From positions 1 through 28,813 of IMG/VR virus record IMGVR_UViG_3300032516_000139: DNA of 28,813 nucleotides; one strand, given 5' to 3'. Position numbers and translations under genes: made by a program. Source of the stretch: a virus. This document shows, piece by piece, positions 7,520 to 13,434 of this stretch (the stretch's first letter is position 1; each line of letters starts with the position of its first letter). The notes beneath the pieces were generated by a model. That model was not told where the DNA came from, ran no database searches, and worked only from the letters and a program-made list of their open reading frames with translations.

Positions 7520-7861
7520 TTATTTAGTAAAAAGTTCATGAGTTAATCCTATTATTGCAATAATTAAACCCATTGCTGATATAAGATATGCTAAATATAC
7601 TGAATTTTGAGAAGCTTTTCCTTCTAATAAAGCTTTACTTTCTCTAAGCACTCTTATGTCATTTACAAGAGTACCATGATGTATATCATATTCTGATTTT
7701 GTAAGGAATGTTTTTTGTTGATCACTTACCAGTTCTCTAAACTCATTCATATTTTCTAATCTTTTTTCCAGAGATTCAGCAGCAAGTTTAGTTGATGTCG
7801 ATATTGCATTTAATCTTACATCAAAATATTCTTTTAAAGAAACATATTCCATATTTGTCAT
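7520..7861 (-). CDS. Coiled-coil protein with C-terminal membrane helix, possibly holin-like
   Basis: A 113-aa protein beginning MTNMEYVSLKEYFDVRL. A long charged helical region (SLEKRLENMNEFRELVSDQQ and following) is likely coiled coil. A hydrophobic segment near the C-terminus (YLAYLISAMGLIIAIIGL) should span the membrane, leaving a short HELFTK tail. Similar small proteins occur among structural or lysis genes of many siphophages, with holin-like or membrane-anchor roles suggested. I chose the ATG at 7861 over the in-frame TTG at 7894 because the ATG has the standard leader (AAAAAATAAT, 9 bases, ATG) immediately after the upstream stop, while the TTG would overlap that gene without a leader. 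Confidence 0.8.
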   Translation of the reverse strand: MTNMEYVSLKEYFDVRLNAISTSTKLAAESLEKRLENMNEFRELVSDQQKTFLTKSEYDIHHGTLVNDIRVLRESKALLEGKASQNSVYLAYLISAMGLIIAIIGLTHELFTK

Positions 7862-7878
7862 ATCACAATCATTATTTT

Positions 7879-8421
7879 TTAATAACAAGGCCAATGATAT
7901 TTATTTTCTTCATCATAATAATTACCATCTCCTCCTATTCTCCCAAATCTAAAATTATTTTTAACTGGAACATCACCCCACTTATCTTGATAATATAAAG
8001 GATAATCCGATTGATGTAAGAAAATATATCTATCCATTTGTTTTCTAACTCCATCAATAAAATTTTGTATATATGTTCTGTAAAAAGCAATATCAACAGA
8101 TTCAGCTGCAACTGAATGGTCTGATGTTTTAATTCTCAATCCAGCATCATTTAATTGTAGCGAAAGACTTACCATAAGATATTGCCAAACAGAATATGAT
8201 ATAAGATTTTTTAAATAATTATCTATAAGATATTTATTGGCAGTTGTACCACTATTAATTAATAAATCTTCATAAAAATCCTGAGTTATTGTATCTTTTA
8301 CAGTAGTATTTTGAACAAGTAATATTGCCCCATTAATAAGAGTATCATCTACTTGATTATTTATTGCAGGAACCAGAGTTTTCAATTCTGATGCACTTAT
8401 TAAATAGATAGTATTGTTCAT
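7879..8421 (-). CDS. Probable head-tail connector protein
   Basis: A 180-aa helical protein starting MNNTIYLISASELKTLVPAI. The pattern of an N-terminal start-strand, helices containing Asn/Asp and Ile repeats (VDDTLINGAILLVQNTTVKD), a central YLMVSLSLQL helix and an aromatic C-terminus ending HWPCY resembles head-tail connector or adaptor proteins of Bacteroidota phages. It follows the portal gene with only the 42-aa gene between, the usual place for connectors. Its start is one base after the upstream stop (TAATATG), so translation is probably coupled. The function is assigned from layout and overall pattern rather than a diagnostic motif. Confidence 0.7.
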   Translation of the reverse strand: MNNTIYLISASELKTLVPAINNQVDDTLINGAILLVQNTTVKDTITQDFYEDLLINSGTTANKYLIDNYLKNLISYSVWQYLMVSLSLQLNDAGLRIKTSDHSVAAESVDIAFYRTYIQNFIDGVRKQMDRYIFLHQSDYPLYYQDKWGDVPVKNNFRFGRIGGDGNYYDEENKYHWPCY

Positions 8422-8422
8422 A

Positions 8423-8551
8423 TTATTTTTTATTTGTTTTTACATAGATCCTATTTCCATGTCTATTAATATGAAACTCACCTCCTCTTTCTCCAAGAAG
8501 AAGTTTTTGTTCCTTTAATATTTTTATAATTGTTCTAAGTCTTTCTGTCAT
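8423..8551 (-). CDS. Small basic protein of 42 aa between portal and connector
   Basis: This ORF starts MTERLRTIIKILKEQKLLLG and ends YVKTNKK. It has an N-terminal amphipathic helix and then a glycine/arginine segment (GERGGEFHINRHGNRIYV) that looks like a small beta hairpin. Its ATG overlaps the portal stop (ATGA) and its stop lies one base before the connector start, so all three genes are tightly coupled. No function can be named. The perfect packing into the operon is the main argument that it is translated. Confidence 0.65.
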   Translation of the reverse strand: MTERLRTIIKILKEQKLLLGERGGEFHINRHGNRIYVKTNKK

Positions 8552-9522
8552 ATTACTAATTTACTTTTTAACTTCTCATACGACATTACAATTTCGTTTT
8601 TAATTGGCATAACAACAAAATCATTATATATATCTTCAAATATTGGTATGTCAGCAGTATTACCCAATTTACCAGGAACTTGCAATCCTAATAAACCAAC
8701 AGGCAATGAATGACCAACAGCTATATTTTCATTTATCTTATCACTAATCCATCTATATTTTAAATCATCTTCATCATTATTGAATTTAACAATAACAGGA
8801 GCATTATCTTTATTTTCGTTATACATAACTAATAAAGTTCCAGCATTATCAGATCCAACAAAACTATTTTTAATTTGCTTTTCAAAATCTTTTTGTTTAT
8901 CTTCATCCATAAAACTATTAACTGAAAGGATTGTATTAGCTACAAAATTGTTCTTGACTAGATTGGCATAATAATTTTCTAATTCAATATCAGTTATTAT
9001 CCATTTCAAACAAGAAAAATAATATGGTTTTGGGTATATTTCATTTCCAGGATTATATCTCCTATAATAAAAACATTGATTATCATCTGATATTTTATTT
9101 TCATTATATGGGGCCAATACCTCTATTTTACGATTATTATATTTATACCAATCATTAGAATAATAAAATAAAGAAATATTTCCATAATCATCCTGTAAAC
9201 CGCAACGGACATCTGAATAATCTAAGGATATTATTTTAGTTATTTTATCATGATTTATATTCCATAATATTTGAAGAGAATAACCTCCAAAGATTAAATA
9301 ATCCAATGACATCTTATAATATATTGGATCATTTTCATATCCTTCTTGTAATCTACGATGTAGATTTGTTAATATAGATGCATGTATTGACGAATTATAA
9401 TAGTAATCTAAAAGATGGTTGAACCAACGACCATCGTTACCTGGTTCGTAATACTGTCCATTATATGATTTTCTATCAATGAGAGTTGGTATCTCCAATT
9501 TTTCTAGATTTATGTTGAACAT
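8548..9522 (-). CDS. Phage portal protein
   Basis: A 324-aa portal of the short PBSX/Mu-like type, forming the dodecameric ring through which DNA enters and leaves the capsid. Supporting features are the helical wing region with LTNLHRRLQEGYEND, the segment YLIFGGYSLQILWN, the long helix near LENYYANLVKNNFVANTILS, and the clip/stem motif VGHSLPVGLLGL near residue 278, followed by a C-terminal helix. The start is preceded by the AAAATAAT leader inside the promoter-like motif at 9531-9550. It is the first gene after the terminator at 9624-9647, so it heads its own transcript. It lies downstream of the capsid gene, the reverse of the usual order. Confidence 0.8.
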   Translation of the reverse strand: MFNINLEKLEIPTLIDRKSYNGQYYEPGNDGRWFNHLLDYYYNSSIHASILTNLHRRLQEGYENDPIYYKMSLDYLIFGGYSLQILWNINHDKITKIISLDYSDVRCGLQDDYGNISLFYYSNDWYKYNNRKIEVLAPYNENKISDDNQCFYYRRYNPGNEIYPKPYYFSCLKWIITDIELENYYANLVKNNFVANTILSVNSFMDEDKQKDFEKQIKNSFVGSDNAGTLLVMYNENKDNAPVIVKFNNDEDDLKYRWISDKINENIAVGHSLPVGLLGLQVPGKLGNTADIPIFEDIYNDFVVMPIKNEIVMSYEKLKSKLVI

Positions 9523-9530
9523 AAAGTAAA

Positions 9531-9550
9531 TATTATTTTATACTATATAT
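9531..9550 (-). promoter_or_regulatory. Promoter-like 20-base motif before the portal gene
   Basis: TATTATTTTATACTATATAT on the plus strand is repeated exactly at 13387-13406, before the protease gene. On the minus strand it reads ATATATAGTATAAAATAATA and ends 8 bases before the start codon. It combines a TATA-rich -10-like element with the A-rich translation leader. Its place after a terminator and at the head of an operon argues for a phage promoter. No clear -35 or host TTTG/TAnnTTTG pair was identified. Confidence 0.5.
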
Positions 9551-9556
9551 AAAAAA

Positions 9557-9570
9557 ATACATTTATGTAT
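9557..9570. promoter_or_regulatory. Perfect inverted repeat beside the portal promoter
   Basis: ATACAT-TT-ATGTAT is a 14-base perfect inverted repeat lying 6 bases upstream (in transcription sense) of the promoter-like motif. It could be an operator for a dimeric regulator. On the minus strand it is followed by six further T residues, so it could also act as a small hairpin. Short palindromes arise easily in AT-rich DNA. Confidence 0.25.
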
Positions 9571-9623
9571 AATAAATCTAGCATCAATCTCTATCGTATT
9601 CCTGTATTATCATTTAAATTAAA

Positions 9624-9647
9624 AAAAGACCTCATTAGAGGTCTTTT
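9624..9647 (-). terminator. Factor-independent terminator after the tail-tube gene
   Basis: AAAAGACCTC (9624-9633) and GAGGTCTTTT (9638-9647) form a perfect 10-bp stem with loop ATTA. In minus-strand transcription the stem ends in TTTT followed by TTT, giving a seven-base U tract. It lies 36 bases past the stop at 9683 and before the portal promoter region, so it separates two transcription units. The A tract on the other side means it could also stop plus-strand transcription. Confidence 0.88.
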
Positions 9648-9682
9648 GAACTTATATATAGAAATATAAGGTGGAGAGATGA

Positions 9683-10210
9683 TTAAATTACAAAAGATGA
9701 TTCAAAATTAAGATTGGTTCCAATCTTATAGAAAGGAGATGATTCAATACCATCCAATTCAAAGGAAGCTCCAACGAATCCATCAACAGCGCTTTCAGTA
9801 CCTAATGTGCCAGCAGACATTGCTAACCCATTAGCAAATCCAACACCAAATAGATCCCCATTAATAGTTTTAACAACCACAACTACGTCAGCCTGTAATA
9901 GTTCTGAATAAATTTGTATAGCTGTTGCACTCAAACCTTGGATCTTGAAAGATACCTTTGGTTTAGATACAGCTACACCATTTTGTAAGTTTATAGTTGG
10001 TGTGTCAATTAAAGAAGCTACTTGTTTGTTTAAAGCTACACCGTAGAAATTAGTAGAACCAGTCATTGTTATACCTGTTATACTAGTACCAGCGACATCT
10101 AATTGATAAGAAACTAAGTCATTATAATTAGCAATGAAGATTTTACTTACCCCCGGTTGAGCATCTCTACAAGCTGATGTTACAGATTGAGAATATTTTT
10201 TACATGCCAT
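9683..10210 (-). CDS. Probable major tail tube protein
   Basis: A 175-aa beta-rich protein starting MACKKYSQSVTSACRDAQPG. The sequence resembles tail-tube proteins of Bacteroidota phages: an early strand with KIFIANYNDL, a central ITLQ-type strand region with KVSFKIQGLSATAIQIYSEL, then VVVVKTINGDLFGVGFANGL and a C-terminal GASFELDGIESSPFYKI. It directly follows the major capsid gene (32 bases) and is followed by a strong terminator, consistent with a highly expressed structural protein. The start is supported by the leader AAAAAATAAT 10 bases upstream. The assignment rests on pattern and position; a capsid decoration protein is the main alternative. Confidence 0.65.
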   Translation of the reverse strand: MACKKYSQSVTSACRDAQPGVSKIFIANYNDLVSYQLDVAGTSITGITMTGSTNFYGVALNKQVASLIDTPTINLQNGVAVSKPKVSFKIQGLSATAIQIYSELLQADVVVVVKTINGDLFGVGFANGLAMSAGTLGTESAVDGFVGASFELDGIESSPFYKIGTNLNFESSFVI

Positions 10211-10242
10211 TTTTTATTTTATTATTTTTTGATCATTGCTGA

Positions 10243-11160
10243 TTAAAGTTTTGATAATACTACATATTCTGAGAAATAATAATCTATTCCATATTTAAAT
10301 CTTGAAATAAAATATACTAATTGTGCTTCTTGAGCCCAGAACATCTCAATTTTTTCTTCTTCATGTGTTAAATCTGTTACATAGATCAAGTTAGAAGCTG
10401 GAGTAAGTACCATGTTATTCAAAGTATTTAAACCATTTACAGGAACTACTTTTATGTTTGTTCCCGGGAAGTAGAATGCTTGCATACCATCATTGGCTGT
10501 AAGGTCAATATGATATAGGTTAGCAATAACCAATGCTTGAACAATTTTTCTAAATATTGGATGCCCAACAAATAGAGTTAAATCAGTAGCTGATTGAATT
10601 GCTTCTGGAAGTTTATTCTGTAAAGCGTAAACATATCCCAACCAATCAGAAGCTACAAGAGTGGTTCCTGTTAAATTTTGAGAAACAGTTGTATTTCCAG
10701 TTATTATTACATCTGCCAAAAACTTATAAATCAAACCAGATGGTACAGTGCTTGATGCAGCTGCATTAGCCCAAATATTTGTTTCAATAGTTTTATTAAT
10801 TTGTTTTATTTTATCCGCCATATAGAATTGTGCGAATGGTAGGTCTTTGTTAAAACCTGGTTTTAAAGATATACTCAATGAGTATTCATTTAGATCTTCC
10901 GGACAAATAGATTCATTGATTTTAACATCAATAACAGTTAAGTCCTTTTGAGTAAGAGTTATAGTTCCAGATGTACTGAAACCACATCCACCAGCTTGAA
11001 AAACAGCGTCAGTAGCAAGATATTTAAGTCTTTCTTTATACTTAACACCGGTTTTAATTGATATTAAATCAATTGTTTCACCAGCAAGTACTGACTGAGC
11101 TAATAATTCTTGACTATTGTCGTTGACCCATTGTGTTAGACTACCAAGAGATAGAGCCAT
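10243..11160 (-). CDS. Major capsid protein, HK97-fold type
   Basis: A 305-aa protein with the features of HK97-type capsid proteins of Mu/PBSX-like phages. It has a helical N-arm (SLTQWVNDNSQELLAQSVLA), an E-loop-like glycine-rich strand region (FQAGGCGFSTSGTITLTQKD), a spine helix (FYMADKIKQINKTIETNIWA), a P-domain region ending LFVGHPIFRKIVQ, and the late strand pair PGTNIKVVPVNGL with FKYGIDYYFSEY. The scaffold-like gene lies directly upstream and the S78-type protease further up, as expected for head assembly. The start has leader AAAAAATAAT 10 bases upstream. A 155-base gap before it may hold a promoter, which would suit high expression. Confidence 0.8.
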   Translation of the reverse strand: MALSLGSLTQWVNDNSQELLAQSVLAGETIDLISIKTGVKYKERLKYLATDAVFQAGGCGFSTSGTITLTQKDLTVIDVKINESICPEDLNEYSLSISLKPGFNKDLPFAQFYMADKIKQINKTIETNIWANAAASSTVPSGLIYKFLADVIITGNTTVSQNLTGTTLVASDWLGYVYALQNKLPEAIQSATDLTLFVGHPIFRKIVQALVIANLYHIDLTANDGMQAFYFPGTNIKVVPVNGLNTLNNMVLTPASNLIYVTDLTHEEEKIEMFWAQEAQLVYFISRFKYGIDYYFSEYVVLSKL

Positions 11161-11315
11161 AATTATTTAAATTATTTTTTGATCTTTTACAAGATTTAAT
11201 CTTTTATGATTATTTTAAATATATAATAAATATATTATTCTTGTAAAGAATTTTTTAATTTAAATAAATTGAGGGCGGATCTATGAGTAATCGCAAAATT
11301 TAGAGAAAATTGGTT
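11161..11315 (-). promoter_or_regulatory. Intergenic leader before the capsid gene, possible promoter
   Basis: This is one of the three longest gaps in the window. On the minus strand it contains TATATATTTAAAATAAT (about 11208-11224), similar to the promoter-like motifs at 9531 and 13387 but not identical. It also has small inverted repeats (ATTCTT-TAC-AAGAAT and AAGATT-A-AATCTT) and the translation leader AAAAAATAAT next to the start. No ORF with a leader is seen here. Confidence 0.35.
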
Positions 11316-11960
11316 TTAAATTGCAGTTTTTTTCAACATCCTAATTAGATCAACCTTTTGTTGTAATCTTGGATCCATAATAGTTCTATCTGTTTCTATC
11401 TTTTTAATTATTGGAGCAGCTACACTAAATTTCTCTGATATCAGATTTAATTTCTTCATCACTTCATCCAATTTAGAAGTTAGATCAGCTATCTTTGTTT
11501 CTAAATCTGCAATTTTAGATGTTTCATCAACTGGTTTCTCAACAGGATTATCAACAGGTGGTTCAACTACTTCTTCAATTGTAGCTGTGTCCCCACTTGG
11601 AGTAATTAAATTTGGATCTTCTTCAACTATTGGATCTATTCCACTTACTTCTGGATTCCCCTTTTGACCAGCCAATTTATCTATTACTTCATCAGATAAT
11701 TGTTCTGGAGGTACCATATTAGGATCAACTTCTCCCGGAGAAACAATATCCATGATAATACCATCTTTTACAATGATAATTGTTGAATCTTCACATTGAT
11801 ATTCACCATCTGGCAAAGGTATTTCACCATCTGTAGTTACAACAGACACTTTGGCCCCAGTTTCAAAATTACCATCTACTAAAAGAGGTGTTCCATCTTT
11901 TAGAGTTAAACTAGATGCAAAATGGATTTTTAAAAATTTTAATATTTTTTCTATGATCAT
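11316..11960 (-). CDS. Probable capsid scaffolding protein
   Basis: A 214-aa protein in three parts. Residues 1-85 are short beta strands (LKDGTPLLVDGNFETG, DGEIPLPDGEYQCEDSTIII, VKDGIIMDIV). Residues about 85-150 are acidic and Pro/Glu/Val-rich and probably disordered. Residues about 150-175 form a heptad-like coiled coil (ADLETKIADLTSKLDEVMKK), followed by a basic C-terminus. This layout, directly upstream of the major capsid gene and downstream of the protease, is typical of scaffold or core proteins in Bacteroidota phages. The leader (AAAAATAAAATAAATAACC before ATG) fits the A-rich pattern. A minor capsid role is the alternative. Confidence 0.7.
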   Translation of the reverse strand: MIIEKILKFLKIHFASSLTLKDGTPLLVDGNFETGAKVSVVTTDGEIPLPDGEYQCEDSTIIIVKDGIIMDIVSPGEVDPNMVPPEQLSDEVIDKLAGQKGNPEVSGIDPIVEEDPNLITPSGDTATIEEVVEPPVDNPVEKPVDETSKIADLETKIADLTSKLDEVMKKLNLISEKFSVAAPIIKKIETDRTIMDPRLQQKVDLIRMLKKTAI

Positions 11961-11992
11961 GGTTATTTATTTTATTTTTGATCCAATAAGGA

Positions 11993-12388
11993 TTATACAT
12001 TTGATGTTAATATTCCATCAACAAATGTTAGCATTGTATCACCTGTTACTGATGAAACATAATAAGTAGATGTTCCGGATAAACCAATTGGGGTCATACC
12101 AGAACTTCCTGATACTCCTGATGTGCCATTAGTTGATATTCCAGAACTTCCTGATACTCCTGATATTCCAGAACTTCCTGACTTACCTGATGTTCCTGAT
12201 GTGCCAAGAAATGATCCATCTACTCCACTACTTCCAGATCCAGCTCCAGATACTTTTAAAACTGGCACTCCCGAATCATCTATTACTAATCTTAAAAGAT
12301 CAGTTGCTGTTGATGTTTGTATATTTAAAGTTGTTCCTGTAATCACCGAGGCCAATAAATCCCTCAATGTTTGACTTTCTTTTCCCAT
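11993..12388 (-). CDS. Small Gly-X-Ser protein in the head module, possible head fibre or decoration protein
   Basis: A 131-aa protein with an N-terminal domain of about 48 residues (RDLLASVITGTTLNIQTSTA, then LLRLVIDDSGVPVLKVSG), about 55 residues of Gly-X-Ser triplets that include GVDGSFLG, and a C-terminal beta segment (STYYVSSVTGDTMLTFVDGI). The same triplets and GVDG landmark occur in the large tail fibres, but this gene sits between protease and scaffold genes. A fibre projecting from the head, or a capsid decoration protein, is a reasonable inference from position. The start has the leader AAAAAATAAT 11 bases upstream. No catalytic motif is visible. Confidence 0.7.
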   Translation of the reverse strand: MGKESQTLRDLLASVITGTTLNIQTSTATDLLRLVIDDSGVPVLKVSGAGSGSSGVDGSFLGTSGTSGKSGSSGISGVSGSSGISTNGTSGVSGSSGMTPIGLSGTSTYYVSSVTGDTMLTFVDGILTSNV

Positions 12389-12400
12389 ATCGCTACGATA

Positions 12401-12550
12401 TTATTTTTTAGGTTTGATATTTCTTCTATTCCATTTAGAAATACAAACAGCAACTGCTTGACGATTTGGCATCCCCTTATCCATTTCATGAGATATACAT
12501 CTACTTATAAATGAATTTTTATCTTCTTGGGGTGTCGGATCCATTGGCAT
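12401..12550 (-). CDS. Small 49-aa protein of the head module
   Basis: This ORF starts MPMDPTPQEDKNSFISRCIS and ends NRRNIKPKK. The pattern of FISRC, a short acidic/basic linker, then AVAVCISKWN with two cysteines 18 residues apart recurs in small proteins beside S78-type proteases in Bacteroidota phages; their function is unknown to me. The A-rich leader (AAAAATAAT, 9 bases, ATG) supports translation. It lies 16 bases after the protease gene and 12 bases before the Gly-X-Ser gene, so it is clearly part of the operon. Confidence 0.72.
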   Translation of the reverse strand: MPMDPTPQEDKNSFISRCISHEMDKGMPNRQAVAVCISKWNRRNIKPKK

Positions 12551-12566
12551 TTTGTTTTAATTATTT

Positions 12567-13379
12567 TTATATTGCGAAGATAGCTTCTATACTAAATCCC
12601 TTTACAATTTTATTACTTATTAATTCCCAGAGTTTTTCTCCAATAATCTTATATTTCATATGCCAACGAGTCTCTTTTAAAGATTCATCTTCTTCTAACC
12701 AAGAATCCATTAAAATAGCTTGGCCAGTTAAATCATCTCTGTGCATATAAGATATATTGCGATTATAACCATATTTTTCTTTCAATTTTCTTATTGTATC
12801 TCTACAAAAATAAATATATCCTGGATTGCCATTACCATCAACATCTCTACGATATATGAATTGATTTGATTTTAATACAAGTCCCATTACTTCTCGTTTT
12901 GGCTCTGATATCATTTCCATTTTAATAAAATGTTGTTCAAATTTAATATCAGGGGATAAAAATCTCTTATCATTTGGTATATCTTCTTTCTTTGATATTC
13001 TTACTAATTTATGACGACAATTGTATAATTGAGAATCACAATTAAAAGAATAATTACCCTCAAAATTGGGTCCACCAAGATCGTTAGTAAAATTCTGAAA
13101 GAAATTAGCTTCATCAATCCAACCAAGTTCGTCAGATTTATGCCAAGATTTTATTTCACTTTCGTGATAGACCATTCCTGCATGATTACTACAAAAATTA
13201 TGACTAGTAGATATTATTTCTGGTAGAGGATAAGCTGTATATTTGAAAAAAGGCAATAATTTACCTGCTGCAAAATATTCAAAATCTGTTTCAATTGCTG
13301 GTCTATCTACAAAAGATATAGATTGAATGCCAGTTTCATCATTTTCATTTATTGTAATTTCTCTTAGTATGTAATTCAT
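12567..13379 (-). CDS. XkdF-like prohead protease (S78_2 type) with Cys/His-rich insertion
   Basis: A 270-aa protein. The N-terminus has GIQSISFVDRPAIETDF, common to XkdF-type proteins. Residues about 58-128 contain a Cys/His-rich block (FCSNHAGMVYHESEI and YNCRHKLVRI) seen in related phage proteins, possibly metal-binding. The C-terminal half carries the protease-like pattern: EPKREVMGLVLKSNQFIYRR, GYIYFCRDTIRKL, MHRDD (His213), a D-x-W segment, and KGFSIEAIF (Ser263). His213 and Ser263 are candidate catalytic residues by analogy only. It should mature the scaffold and capsid during head assembly. The promoter-like motif at 13387-13406 lies directly upstream, so this gene starts the head operon. 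Confidence 0.78.
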   Translation of the reverse strand: MNYILREITINENDETGIQSISFVDRPAIETDFEYFAAGKLLPFFKYTAYPLPEIISTSHNFCSNHAGMVYHESEIKSWHKSDELGWIDEANFFQNFTNDLGGPNFEGNYSFNCDSQLYNCRHKLVRISKKEDIPNDKRFLSPDIKFEQHFIKMEMISEPKREVMGLVLKSNQFIYRRDVDGNGNPGYIYFCRDTIRKLKEKYGYNRNISYMHRDDLTGQAILMDSWLEEDESLKETRWHMKYKIIGEKLWELISNKIVKGFSIEAIFAI

Positions 13380-13386
13380 TATTGTT

Positions 13387-13406
13387 TATTATTTTATACT
13401 ATATAT
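13387..13406 (-). promoter_or_regulatory. Promoter-like 20-base motif before the protease gene
   Basis: TATTATTTTATACTATATAT is identical over 20 bases to 9531-9550 and lies 7 bases before the start codon. It fills most of the 55-base gap after the tape-measure stop. The repeated placement at the head of two gene blocks supports a phage-specific promoter. Confidence 0.5.
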
Positions 13407-13434
13407 TAAAATAGTGCTTTTTGTATAAAAATAA

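Noticed and set aside
7862-7894. Longer start (TTG at 7894) for the coiled-coil membrane protein
   Set aside because: The TTG overlaps the upstream gene and lacks a leader, while the ATG at 7861 has the standard leader right after the upstream stop.
8548-8551. Recoded stop codons, as in some Bacteroidota phages
   Set aside because: TAA, TAG and TGA all appear to end genes at sensible places (for example TGA in the ATGA overlap at 8548-8551), and full-length ORFs need no recoding.
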